From the NCBI GenBank assembly GCA_000320605.2, contig KB445792.1:301349-365348 (forward strand): a stretch of DNA of 64,000 nt, read 5' to 3'. The notes beneath the pieces were generated by a model. That model had not been told where the DNA came from, searched no databases, and saw nothing but the letters and a program-made list of their open reading frames with translations. The DNA is from Gelatoporia subvermispora B (taxonomy: Eukaryota; Basidiomycota; Agaricomycetes; Polyporales; Gelatoporiaceae). The stretch's first letter is position 1. Each line of letters starts with the position of its first letter. Shown here one piece after another: positions 25,804-37,303 of this stretch. Position numbers and translations under genes: made by a program.

Positions 25804-28800
25804 TCAACCGGCGCGGCTGGCTTCTATGTTGGCACTAGGCGGCGACATACGATTGGGCTGTTCATTGCTGGCATCAGCACTGGGCTGATCGGGTATCGTG
25901 GAATGAGATGGAGAGATGCCGAAAGGAGAGAATGTACTCGTGCCACCGGGGGCAAGGCTAAATCCCTGCAGGTTTGTGCGCGGGAACGCAGCGGCGCCCG
26001 CGAGAGTGGGGCCAAACGGCGTCGAAACCGGCGGAGGCGAGACAAAGCGCGGAGGCGGGGGCGATGTCGTATAATGATAAGACGAGGTAGGTGAGGTCAT
26101 GCCGGAGGTGTCGCGGCGCACAAGACGACTGCTTTCCAGATCGCCCTGGCGGGATTGGAAGCCGTCACCCATGAAGGCGAGCCCGGAAGTGACCTGCTGC
26201 TGTTGCTGCTGCTGGCTCAAATGCGGGCCGCCGTTCGTGGGGGTGCGTACTCCCAGAGGATTCTTGCTATATGACAATCGAATACCGCCACCCTTGACCA
26301 AGCCGCCCAAGGTGTGGCCATGCAGCTCGTTGAGCGCCTTGGTGGCGTAACCCACATCCTCGAACTAAACGGCCTGTAAGCTCAACTGCGAACGGATGTT
26401 AAACCACGAAACACACCTCAACAAAACACATCGGTCCATTGCTCTTCTGCCGGAAGCAGAGCTTGCGGTACCCCTGCTGCTTCAAGAACAAATCCCTCAG
26501 GCGATCCTCGAGGAAGTTGAACGTGAAAGCACCCGACACAGTCGAAGTCGGCAGATTGCCCACGTAAAGCGTGTTGATCTAGACCATCGTGCATCAGGAT
26601 CCGCAAAGCGCATTTACGCGAGCTCACAACTTACCGGTGGGTTCTGGTCACCAGGGTTACGCCCGGTTGTGACACTACCCGAGCTGGCGCCAGACGCGGG
26701 AGACGGCAGCTGGGGCGACGTGTTCCCTTGACTTGTGTTTACCGTCAGACCCGCCATCGACCGCGACAGGTCTTCCTCGCGGCCGCTCTGCGAACCGCTC
26801 GCGCTTGACACACTCGACGCAGGAAGGGACGACGCCACACCGCTCTGACCAGATCCCGGCTGCGCAGGCGACTCACCACCTGGAGAAAACGGTCGGGAAC
26901 GGGCAGGGAGAGAGGATGTATTCGACTGCGGGGAAAACGGCGCGCTGCGGTTGCCGGAAATGGCGCTGCCATTACCATTCGACGAGGCGGACAGGGGAGC
27001 AGAGCTTGCGATCACCTCGAGTGTCGCAGGCGAGATCTGCTGGGGAGAGGACGAGCGGGGTCCGACGGTGGTCGCAGACGACGTGGAGAGTAGGCCCGGC
27101 ATAGACATTTTGCGCAGAGCAGCACTGGCACCGACATCCCGCAGGTTACCCCACGGGCTCTGACCAGAGCCATTGAGCAAGCTCTCCGACTGCATCGGCG
27201 GCGATGACAGACCAAGTCCGTTTAAGGTAACACCACTCTCGGCGGAGAGCAGGGAATTGGCACCCTGGCGGACCATCTGCTGAGGGACGGAGTGGAAGGC
27301 CTCGAACGCGTACGAATTCTGTCGAAGTCGCGCAGCTTCTTTGCGCTTACGTTCGCGCTCGTCCTCCTCTGCACGTTCCCTGGGGCCTCGCGTGCCGAGT
27401 CCACCAAGTCCCATCGCGCCGACAGTGGCGAGCTCGCCGCGACGCCTTTCACGGTCTTCGTCATCACGCATGTCCAACTGACGCTCTCTCCGCTGACCAA
27501 GGCCAATGCCCATGGCTCCAAGAATACCCATGTCCTTGTCTCTTTGGGTCAAAGGCTCGCCTCCTGCAGCCGGACCAAGGGCTGCCAGACTGTTGAGCCC
27601 TGGGATGGTGGCAAGCGGATCGGGTTGCATCGAATTTGCTCCGCCATTGACACCGCTAGGCATGCCCAATGGGCCGCCACCTGGGCCGCGCTTCGTGTGT
27701 AGGTTCTTCTTAGCCATCTCCGCCTTGAGCGTTGAACCACGCTCGATGTCAACGCGGCGGCCTTGGAGGACATCACGTGCCTCAAGAGCTTCCTGGCGGG
27801 TACGGAACTTGGCAAACCCGATAATCTGCTTGCGAGGCGCCTGCGGGACGTTCGATTGCACGAAGTGGCCGTCGTCATTGCCCTGCAGGGGTGCGGAAGG
27901 CCACGAGGTTGTCGGGCCATCCCGTCCGCCGTCAACTACGACGCCGCCCTGATTGACGGTGACAATGTTGTACGGGTCACTCGACCCAGGATATTGGAAG
28001 CCAGAGCGCGGTCCAGTCGGAGCGCCCGCGGTGCCGTATGCGGTGTACTCCTTGTTCGGGATCTTGAGCGTTGCTGCTTCAAAGCCAGAAGAGAACGTGA
28101 ACATATTCTGGAACTCGCGTTCCTGCAGCGGCGCATGATCAGCCTGCAGTATGACGTCGGGGGGAAGACGAAAACATACCGACATGTCCTCTGGGAAACC
28201 CACGACAAAAATAGTCGAGATCTCTTCCTGCTGCTGGCCGGCCTGAGTGCTACCGTTATGGTTCATGCCGGGACCGCCTGTAAGCGTGCTTCCCTGTCCG
28301 GCGCCAGGTCCAGAACCCACGCCGTTGGCAGCTAGGGTGGACCCGAACTGTGACTGGTTCTGCAAGGGACCGTGGTGCGCATGACCAAGCGCGTGGGACA
28401 TTCCGTTCACGTAAGGCGCCTGGAACTGCGATTGCTGCGTCTGCGATGATGCCAACGAGTCAGTGCTTTGCAAATCCCCTCAGAAGAGCTAAACATACCT
28501 GGTGCGTCTGCAACAATGCAGAGTCTAGGCTCTGCCGGAACGGGTCCATGTTTCCGAAGGAGAGCGGCTTGCCTTGCGAGACACCGCCCGCGATTCCGGG
28601 CGACTGAGGTCCGGAGCCGAAATCGTGCGCGCGACCGGAGTGTTGCATGGGCTCGTATGCAAACGAACCAGACTGCTGCGTTGGCGATTGTAATTGTGAC
28701 ATGCCGTTGGGGACGGTCCCATAGATATCCGTTGCTGATGAGGGGTATGCGGATCCGAAGGTGGAAGTCGAATCACGGAAGGGGGCGGTAGGGTGTCGCG

Positions 28801-29086
28801 AGCGAGTGGGGAAGGGATTGAAGCTCGTGGATGTTCGGTAAGGAGCAGAACTGAAGCCGTTGGTCTGCGGCTGGAAATTAAGGGCATCGTGCTCCTGCGA
28901 TGCTAAAGGGGCGAACTCGGATGTAGCGAGGTGGAGGTTATTCATGCTGTTATACACTGAGTGGGTGGTATTGACATTTTGCGAACCAGGGTTAAAACTG
29001 TCGGCGTTATGAGGTGCAGACTGCAGATGACTGGAAAGTATGTTATTGCTTGGGGAGTCTGGGCGAGGTGGTTGCTGAGTGTGCAT
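25804..29086 (-). CDS. Whi3-type RNA-binding protein with low-complexity regions
   Basis: In budding yeast Whi3 binds mRNAs such as CLN3 and forms condensates that time cell-cycle entry. An N-terminal RNA-binding-like block reads [20 protein letters not shown] (after an intron) and [20 protein letters not shown], then [20 protein letters not shown]. The C-terminal RRM reads [40 protein letters not shown] and [16 protein letters not shown], the hallmark ending of the Whi3 RRM. Between them lie Arg/Glu-rich and Ser-rich stretches, and after the RRM a run of seven Gln. TGA/stop is at complement 25804. The ATG given (complement 29084-29086) is the first in frame, but the frame stays open and coding-like to about 29490 without an ATG, so a further 5' exon probably exists. 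Confidence 0.85.
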
Positions 29087-31408
29087 TGAGAGATGATATG
29101 GTACTGATGGCGAGCCAATGGAAGAAGCCGTGGAGAAGGAGCCAAAGGTCGCAGTGGTCGCACCCGCGGGCTCGGAATCCGAGGACGAGGACACCGGCTC
29201 TGCGTCCGCCTGAGCGTCGAGGCTATCCAGGAGGGAGCGATTGATGAACGACTCGTCCGAAGGATGGGACGGCGTAGAGGCGGAGAAGGCCGGCGGGGGG
29301 CGGCGAGCTGCAATAGAGGAAGCCAGGATGGGCAATTCTGACAACAGTATGGTACGGATGGGGGTCTTGCTTGCAGAGGAGGCGTTCAACGACGGGGATA
29401 TGCGAGACACAGACGAATTCAGAACATCAACAACCAGGGCAGCAAGGAGGACAGCAGAGCAGATAAAACGCGTGTAGCTGCCGTTATAAATACAGACGGA
29501 TGGCGACTATAGCACTTGGGGGGGGATAAAGTAGGCAGGGGGACGACGTGCGCGACGGAGAAGGGGGGCGCGACGCGTGTGAGCTTGAGCTGCGGAACGA
29601 ACGGGAATGGGTGCTGATAAGCAGGCGGCGGGTGCGGTGGCAAGGGCGACGTGTGCCGTTGGATGGGCGCGTGGCGACAGTGAGCGGGACGTCGGGGACA
29701 GCGAGGAAGGGCGTGCGCTCGCTGTGGCTGGCGACGAGGAGGGGTTGATCGAGGATGGGGGTCAGAAGGCGGACGGCCGGAAGCCCCGGACTGTAAAATG
29801 CGCGACACTGAACCAACTCCATCTTCCCACGCACAGACCATTTTATCCTAATCAGGAAACTAACCCGACCAAACCTTACATGCACGTGATCCAATCACGG
29901 GCGCTCTGCTCCTAAGCGCTGGCCTGCTCTGGCTAGCCCCTGATGGGCTCGCCGGCGCTAAGCCCCGCACAGCGCATAGAGCTCGTCATTGTCGACCGCG
30001 AGCAGCCTCCCGAGCGCGAACAATCGTCCACGCACCTATTGTTCCGCCGACCGACGCTGCCGCCATCGATGGCGGCGCTGTTTGTGCGTACATGCCCTGC
30101 CAAACATCGCACGAGAGGCAGCCAAACAACCAGCCGAGACGTGAGCAAAGTCAGAGAACAATGCGCGAGTGCAGCGAGTGGCGAGCCCTCGTCGTCGTCG
30201 AGAGCAACGAGCAGGATAGAGGTCAGAGGCAAGCAAGAAGGCGGGCGTGGGCCACGAGAGACGAGACGCCTTCACCGTGATATAATTTGCCCTGCCTGCC
30301 GATTTGCCAGCCGTCCATAATTCACCCGCCGACCGACGCGGGCAGCGCCGCCACGTCGTCGCCAAGTTTGACGCTACTTAACCTTTCTCCTGAGCCAACG
30401 CACTCTTATATATCCATTTCATCGTTGCTATGCCCGGTTACGCCTTTTGTCTCGACGTCGTCATCGCTGCGCTCCGCGTGTGCTCCTCAGATGTCTTTGC
30501 ACAGCTCGCTGGGGAACCGTCGACCTCTGGGGCAGGTGCGACTCTCCATGCGATTCTCGCCCTGTCAGCTTGTGCACCCATCAAACATCAGACAAGTGGC
30601 GGTAGCTTGCCATTTCCATGTTTGAGCTGTCTGGGATGGGGTCATCGACCACTACACACATTCCACGACAACCCTTGCGGTCTCGTCAAGCAATCGAGCT
30701 CTGCTGTATCTTATCCAGGGTTTCTATGGGGCTGCCTGTTTCGTGCTGTAAACACTTGTGCAGATGAGTCTTGCATCCCAGGCGTGGATCGCAGTCCGCA
30801 GCCGCGAGGCAGCGCTCATCCACATCAACGCGAACTCGAGGCAATGTCGTACTTGCAAGTGATTTCTCAAATTAGGTCCTTGGAGTCGCAGCCGAAGGGT
30901 CGCTAGAGGCCGTACACTGTGCTGTGTGCTATTTGTCAGATCTTGGTATCGGCTTTCCCCCCTGCTGTCGACAGCACTAAAATTTGCGAAGGCCTTCCAG
31001 ATCCGCTCTAGGGGCTTTGGCAAAAGAGACTGACAGTGGCGCCTCCGTGCTTTTCCCTTGTCGAGTGTCTCACTAAGGCCTTCGTCGATATGTATCAATT
31101 GCCTCATTTGTCCTCTTTTGACTTGTCGTAACCTGACCAAGACAATACAAGAAAGTAAGCAGGACACAGAATTGACCGTGAGGGCAACGGAATCCGACTT
31201 GAGTCAGGAGTTAAGCCTCAAAACGGAAGTCCTGCACTTCGCATCCTGTGTAATCTCTCGTCGTTTTGCGGGCCCGGCGGCCCCAGGGCATGTAAATTGG
31301 CCTTTGGTCCACTCGGTCCACAAGAAGTTTGCATAAATAGGGCGGCATGTTTATTCCTCTGCTCCACTCAACGAACCACTCAGTTGTTGTTCCTCACTCG
31401 TGGCAAAT
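29087..31408. other. WHI3 5' region and gene-poor interval
   Basis: The part up to about 29490 continues the WHI3 reading frame (for example PSDESFINRSLLDSLDAQA) and is probably coding. Beyond that lie pyrimidine-rich leader-like sequence on the minus strand and GC-rich DNA. A plus-strand frame at 30430-30906 has a TATA-like TTATATATCC just upstream at 30411-30420 and would encode 158 residues beginning MPGYAFCLDVVIAALRV. It has no domain or relative I know and no clear splice pattern, so I list it only as a possibility. From 30910 to 31330 I see nothing. Confidence 0.4.
31332..31340 (+). promoter_or_regulatory. TATA-like box upstream of second DUF7918 gene
   Basis: CATAAATAG followed by a GC block lies 69-77 bases before the ATG at 31409, a usual distance for a TATA element plus short leader. 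Seen directly; function inferred. Confidence 0.45.
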
Positions 31409-32385
31409 ATGATCCATTGTCGTGATATTTCTCTCGAGATCGTCTGCGACGGCCACGCCCTCACAGAATATAGGACGACCACGGACGATAGGACAACGAC
31501 GTGCTTCATTGCAAGCCAAATCAACAAGGTCTGAGGTGCTTCATAGCTCTCGTCGGCTGGTTGCTGACGAAACCCAGACATTCTATATCGGCGAGCGCAA
31601 CTCTTTAGATACAACGGTCGCTCTCGACTGTTACATAGACGGACAACATATGGGTGGCATGTTGTGTGATCCAGGCGAATATACACTAGACGAGGGTCTT
31701 CGTGTCGGGTTAGGAAGACTTCGAACATACAAGTTCGTGCCAGTGGAAACATGTGAGTTTATCATGTTTCGGGTCGTACTATACTGAATGGCTTCACCGA
31801 TACACAGACGACGACATACCGACAATCGCACAACACCCTCACCCTGATCAGGTCGGAACAATTGAGATCAGAGCTTTTCGTGCTCGGACTTGCTACCCCA
31901 CCAGGATAACCCGAACCAACCAGTTTCCTGCCACGTACCAAGTTCACGAAGCGACAAAGCTCGGTGCGATGCACTGCGTCTCGTAGGCTGTTCTACGGCG
32001 ACGTTAGTTGTCTACTCTGACAGACTGGTATAGTGTAGGTCACGAGCTGGATGTGGACGTCGAAGAAACGGACGCCGACCTTATCGACCCTCTGGATAAT
32101 CCGTATGCGATATTCAAGATTTTCTACCGCCCCATAGGTGCAACCAATGCTCCCCATTTGACATCCCGTATCCAAAACTAACTATCACACCCAGAAATAC
32201 TGCGCTCGCGAGGTATCATCCGCAACCGCGTTCTCTCCATCTCATCCCTCATTACTTCGCCGTGTACTCCGAAGATCCCATATCAGCGAATGCTCCCCTG
32301 TAGTACGTCTTACGAGAAGCCCGGGTTGTCTTACGGCGTGGGCGTGAAGGCGGAACATGACGATGCTCTTGTTATGCGTTGCTGA
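31409..32385 (+). CDS. DUF7918-domain protein, short form
   Basis: The ATG at 31409 starts MIHCRDISLEIVCDGHALTE. An intron at 31529-31577 joins to TFYIGERNSLDTTVALDCYI, then DEGLRVGLGRLRTYKFVPVE. A second intron ends just before 31808, and the frame continues GTIEIRAFRARTCYPTRI, the DUF7918 signature also found in the gene at 16977-18656. Two more introns join to HELDVDVEETDADLIDPLDN and YAIFKIFYRPI, then EILRSRGIIRNRVLSISS, ending at TGA 32383-32385. The donor starting the third intron (within AAGCTCG followed by GTGCGA) is the least certain. It lacks the long acidic linker and the SUMO-motif-like end of the other copy. Function unknown; the domain is common in Agaricomycetes. Confidence 0.72.
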
Positions 32386-32414
32386 TGAAGCCTTAGCATG
32401 AGATGAGAGCATCG
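32361..32414. repeat. Short inverted repeat over the DUF7918 stop codon
   Basis: CGATGCTCTT at 32361-32370 pairs with GAGAGCATCG at 32405-32414 (nine of ten positions) around a 34-base loop. It spans the stop codon at 32383-32385 and could fold in the 3' end of the message. It may equally be chance. Confidence 0.25.
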
Positions 32415-32869
32415 CTCTCTAGTCACGCTGAATGCTCTTAACGTGGCTCTCAGCTAAGGTGCGCCTGTAAAGTGGTAACTGTTGAGCCCCGGCTTGTCTG
32501 ACTGTAGGTCGAATGTCCTTTGTATTTACCATACTGCATATACCTGAAGGGCTGCTGCTCTTCGTTGCAAGTCATATTGTCTCAGTCCTAACACGGATGA
32601 GATGGAAAAGGGCAAGGACTGTGTGCTGTACATGAAAGTATTGACCGTGTATACTCCTGTTCTCCTACGTAATACAGCCGAGTGATGTCAATCACTTCTG
32701 GCTCACTCTCCTCATGTCGACGTGCCTATTCTCCCCAAGCACGGCGAGGTCAAGAATTGTGGAAGTGTTACATTCGGGATGTATCTGGAACACGTCTGTG
32801 CACGTACATTCGCTCCACTACGCCCTACTGCCATTACATCCGTGATCGACCGAGTGATTGTGCCAGGAG
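32415..32869. other. Convergent gap between DUF7918 gene and thioesterase
   Basis: About 450 bases between the DUF7918 stop region and the thioesterase stop. AT-rich, with no convincing frame on either strand and no repeat that I can see; presumably both 3' untranslated regions. Confidence 0.45.
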
Positions 32870-33956
32870 TCAATCCTGAGCGGGCAATACTTTCTTCAGC
32901 CACTCTTTTAGATCACTCAGCTCCTGCATGTTCGTCGAATGCTCCAACCCCTCGTAAGAATGGAAGATCAGACCACCTTTTTCAAGTGCATCTGGCGCAG
33001 CAGTCGGGATCCCGAGGGTAGACTTGAGGAATTCGATCGATCGAACGCCATACTCGTACCGGATAAGCGGGTCCTCTTTTCCATGGCCCCAGAATATGGG
33101 AACGGACTTGTAATGGTCCGAGACCATCTGAAGGCACTCAGTGAGAGTTCGCGAGTGGAAGTACAGCCTTACTCACCGCTTTGAGCTTGTCCTTGAGCGG
33201 CAGCCATGCGCTCAGCGCGACGATCCCTGCGAGCTTGCGCTCCGTAGTCAAACCCGTCACCACGCTCATCGCGCCGCCCTGACTGAATCCGCCGAGCAGG
33301 ATGCGACTCGCGGGAATGCCTGCATCGATCTCATTCGTGATAAGCTGGTTAAGAAGGTGCACGGTGCGGAGCATCCCCGCTTCGTCATCCGGAGTGTTGG
33401 GCTTGAAGTCGTAGATGTCAAACCTGCGGCAACGTTGTAACGTTATGCAGTCGAAAATGTCCAAGGTTACGTACCACGAGGGCATTTCCATGCCCATGTT
33501 CGCAGTAACTTTCATAGGTGGTCTGGAAAAGTGCATGCATAGTCAATCAGATATGTCCGAGCCAACGCGGGGCGGGGACGGACCAATTGAACGCTACTCA
33601 CGCGTGTGGCAAGACCCACTTGACGTTGTGGAAGGCAGGATCGGTCTTAAACATGTCCGCAACTGGCTTCCAGCCATACCCTGAGTCTCCAAGGCCCTAA
33701 ACGCGTGATCCTGGTCAATGCCACACACATCTCTCTGAACTTGGCGCATTTGACGGACATGAACAAAGATGACAGTGGCAGTGTGCTTCTTGAGCGGTGC
33801 GACAGAGATGAACTTGAGCGGGTGAATTGCTGCCATATGTTCAGCAGTGATGGATGATGGTGTGTTGTGTAGAAAAGGAAGTCTGAACAAATAGAACAGA
33901 TATACAGCAGAGACGACCAGGAGTGCGACAGGAAAGATGACGCGTAAAGAGGGCAT
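32870..33956 (-). CDS. Acyl-protein thioesterase / lysophospholipase with N-terminal membrane segment
   Basis: Serine hydrolase of the APT1/LYPLA family, which removes palmitate from cysteine in proteins such as Ras. The nucleophile is Ser in RILLGGFSQGGAMSVVTGL, the acid is Asp in HGKEDPLIRYEYG, and the base is His in YEGLEHSTNMQELS. The early block reads TATVIFVHGLGDSGYGWKPV across an intron, followed by KWVLPHAPPMKVTANMGMEM. The ATG at complement 33954-33956 adds MPSLRVIFPVALLVVSAVYL and more hydrophobic sequence, predicting one membrane span before the usual start. An internal ATG (MAAIHPLKFISVAPLKKH) would give the classic soluble enzyme. The C-terminus ends LKKVLPAQD. The gene is divergent from Trm10. 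Confidence 0.92.
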
Positions 33957-34152
33957 CGCGATGCAAGATCAACCAGGCGATCACCATTATCTTATCTACT
34001 CGCACGAATCTCCAGATCTCTTCGCGTGCGTTCTGCTGCTTAAGCTTTAGATCGACGTTACACGCTTGTTCTTCCGGTCTTTTTCATCCAAAAGCCATCT
34101 TTTGAATCCTTCCCTAGGACTCCGGGACGGAGGGTCCCACACGCCGTCTGAA
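33957..34152. promoter_or_regulatory. Short divergent promoter, thioesterase and TRM10
   Basis: Only 196 bases separate the two start codons, so both promoters overlap. The segment is followed by a pyrimidine-rich TRM10 leader. No TATA box is obvious. Confidence 0.4.
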
Positions 34153-35519
34153 ATGGATGGTGCAGCAGCTCCCACCATCGAGCAGCAGCCTGCCGCGGCG
34201 ACAAACGCTACACCTGAACCTTCTGAGACTCCTGCGCAGCCTGAGCTGGCTGGGGAGAAACCGCTCTCAAAGAATGCGCAGAAGAAAGCAGCAAGAGCGG
34301 CGCGTCTGCAAGAACTGAAGAAGGAGCGCAGAGCCGCCGAAAAGGAGAGGAGGAAGGAGCGTAAGCGGCAGCAGGCGCAGAAGAGAGCAGCAGGAGAACT
34401 CGACGATGAGGAGGACGGCAGTCAGCGGAAGAAGCAGCGGACGGACGAGCAAACTGGTCCACGCACGCCCTTCGGTGCACGCATCGTCGTTGACTTGGGC
34501 TTCGATGATATGATGACCGAGAATGTGAGCCTAAAATACTGCATGCCATAACTTGCTGTCTAACGGCCCGGTCTACACCTACAGGAGGTGAAGTCTCTCA
34601 CATCTCAGCTAGCATTCACATACAGTGCAAACCGGAAGGCAGTCCGTCCATTTTCCTCGCTCCTATTCACCTCGCTCAACGGCCGTACGTTCACACGTTT
34701 AGAGGGGATCAGCAGCGCTGCATATAAGAGATGGGTGGATACAGAGTGGTGGCAGGAAAGCTATGAAAAATTGTGGGAGCAGCAACCAGAGGAGGGGACT
34801 ACGGAAACGTCCGCTGAGGAAGCTGATGATGTAAATGAGGGAGATGAAGAAGTTCTGCCACCCGCAGACGGCCAACAAGTGACCGCGGTGGATGAGGCCT
34901 CGGCAGCACCGAAGAAGGCCTCCGCATCACGAGAAAGCGTGGTCTACCTTACCGCCGACTCAGTCGAGGAGCTTACCGAGCTCAGGGAAGATGAAACCTA
35001 CATCATCGGAGGAATTTGTGACCATAATCGGTACAAAGTACGTCAGCGTCGACTTCACTATACATGCATTCTTGACATCCATATCCTTCCTAGAACTTGT
35101 GTCTGAACAAGTCTCATGACACGAAGATTCGCTCCGCGCGTTTGCCAATCGGGACATACCTCTCCGAGCTGAAGACGCGCAAGGTCCTCACCGTCAACCA
35201 AACCGTTGAGATCCTACTCAAATGGGTGGAGACACGAGATTGGGAACAGGCGTTGTGGGCCGTCGTACCGCGTAGGAAGTTCAATGAGCAGGGCAGGAAG
35301 GGGAAACGTGGTGCACAGAGCGAGCAGGGAGACGAAAGTGCAGACGAAGAGGGAGAGACAGAGGTCAACCAAGTGGTCATTGATGCGAGTACTGTGGAGC
35401 AGGAGGACGAAGCGGTGCAGGACGGGAACTACGAAGTGCAAATGGAAATCGAGAGCGCTGCAGAAGGCTCATTAGCGGATGCGAACACAAAGGGGCCAAC
35501 TGCAGCGACTAGTAGCTGA
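34153..35519 (+). CDS. TRM10: tRNA (guanine-9-N1)-methyltransferase Trm10
   Basis: SPOUT-fold enzyme that methylates G9 of tRNAs using S-adenosylmethionine. The ATG at 34153 starts MDGAAAPTIEQQPAAATNA, followed by a Lys/Arg-rich helix (LQELKKERRAAEKERRKERK) typical of the family's tRNA-binding head. The catalytic domain begins RIVVDLGFDDMMTENEVKSL, then AFTYSANRKAVRPFSSLLFT. The SAM-knot region is ETYIIGGICDHNRYKNLCLN (joined over an intron), with Asp in the place of the family's catalytic aspartate, followed by ARLPIGTYLSELKTRKVLTV and QTVEILLKWVETRDWEQAL. A Glu-rich insertion (about 34780-34920) and an acidic Gln/Glu tail are extra. It ends 35 bases from the NDUFAF5 stop. Confidence 0.93.
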
Positions 35520-35554
35520 TTCTGGACTTCGTTATCAAATGGTGGAGAATCATA

Positions 35555-37041
35555 CTACAACACGTCCTTGAGGTTCGTCTTGCCGGAACCTCTGTCAAGC
35601 GCTTTTGGTTGTGACGGCGCAGGCTTCCAGCCGATCTGCAACGTGTTAGCGAAATTTGCGTAGCCAGATATAATTTGTCTGACACATACAACATAGATAA
35701 TCTGGAACGTTGCTGGAATGCTACCGTCTTCCTGACCGTGCAGCTCTAGTGTTCGCGTGGGTACTCTCGAAGAAATAGGATAGACGTCAGGATGTACCTT
35801 TGTAGATGGCTGATGCAGCTGCGAGTGTGTCGCGGTGTATCAGATGACGGCTGTGGGCGGACCTTCAGCCGGTCGCGCATTAATAGAAGTATTCTACGTA
35901 CCGGCCTAGAACCGCATTGCTCTCGCCCATATCGCGAAGGTCCTCGATCAATTCCCACATAGATGGGTAAGCTACCTTGACCTCGTCGATGTCAACTGTG
36001 AGTAGCGTAAAGCCAGCGCGACTCATTAAGTTAGACATGTCCCGAGAGTCTGTCGAGTTTGTGAGATGGCCGTATGTGTCCGAGACCAGATAAAGAAGTA
36101 CCAGTCATTGGAGAGACGTGCGGAGAAATGCCACCTTCGCGCTCTACTTCTGCCAATTGGAGAGAAGTTCTATGCGACGCCAGTTGTCAACAAAAACTCA
36201 AGAAGATCCTATGTTATCTGACCGAAGCTCGAACAACGTATCACCTCCAAATAGAGCACCAAGGAAGACTCCATCTGGCTGGAGAGCTTCTCTAATTTGC
36301 ACAAGAATACCTTCGAAGGTGCGTTATGCAAAGTCCTACCTAATCCATCAATTGATTAACGAACCTGGTAGATCATTTACCCAGTGAAGGTTGAGGCATG
36401 AAATAACGGCCTCTTGGGAGTTACGAGGGATTGCCTCTAAGAGGTTCTCCTCGTCGGCGTGTACGCGCTCGACCTCGACTGTAAATAATATGCCAAAGGT
36501 GTTAATGATACAATGCAGCATCATTACAAGTATCATCTGCACCTTCGAACTCAGAATCGGGATCACGGTTGAGGAGCTTCTCTGCGAGGGTAGTCCTGTC
36601 TCATGTTGCTAGTCATTTGATGGTCCGCGACTTACCACTCGAGTCGAGCATGATAGCTTTGTTTGTCGTCTGAGGCTCGAGTAATTTCGACAGATGACCA
36701 GGGCCGGAGCCCAAGTCCAGAACAGTGTTGAACTTTCGTTTGATGTCCTATACATAGTACATGAGGTCCAACATCTTGACATCCAAGTAGCCACTGACCA
36801 GCAGCCGCTCTATCATCCTGTCCGCCACCTCGTCTCGGACATAGTCGACCGTGCGGCTGCGTTTACCTCCATCTCTAGCAGCTGCTCGATCTTTCTGGAG
36901 CCGCTTCGCATTGCGGTCGAAAACTTGGAAGGGCCCGACCGAGCCTGGATTGATGTTCGATGACGCCACCGAGGCGAAAGAGCGTCTAGTACCCGCGATT
37001 TGCGTGCGACTCAAAGATCGCAAGGCAGAGTGGTAAGACAT
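35555..37041 (-). CDS. NDUFAF5-like methyltransferase-fold complex I assembly factor
   Basis: In animals NDUFAF5 acts in the mitochondrial matrix on complex I subunit NDUFS7 during assembly. The ATG at complement 37039-37041 opens a presequence, [20 protein letters not shown], then [15 protein letters not shown] and [17 protein letters not shown]. The SAM-binding motif reads [20 protein letters not shown]. Later blocks are [55 protein letters not shown] and [20 protein letters not shown], with the last exons giving [10 protein letters not shown] and [20 protein letters not shown], ending LKDVL before TAG (complement 35555-35557). Order and length fit the family; about eight introns. Confidence 0.92.
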
Positions 37042-37303
37042 GTTCCAGAGAGTAACGCAGCAGTTTGTAGACGAGCTCGTCGAGACTCTTCCAAGATGCG
37101 AAGAGACGTGGGGTTTCCAGAGAGTTCACTGGCGCCTATGGAGCGTCAGACGCGTGGGCGACCGCGACGCGACGCGCTTCGATTAGTCAGCCTTTACCAC
37201 ACTAGACGGGCAAGCTTGGGTGACTTCCACCACAACCTCTTCCTTCTCCCTAGCTTGGTTCTCACTCTTGGGGCTACTCGTTGGCTCTGCTTTACTCTCT
37301 TTC
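37042..37303. promoter_or_regulatory. Divergent promoter, NDUFAF5 and zinc-finger gene
   Basis: 262 bases between the two start codons. Moderately GC-rich, becoming CT-rich just before the zinc-finger gene's ATG. No TATA box stands out. Confidence 0.35.

Noticed and set aside
30430..30906. 158-codon plus frame with a TATA-like sequence upstream
   Set aside because: No domain, no relative known to me and no intron in a region where genes are intron-rich; kept only as a note in the interval entry.
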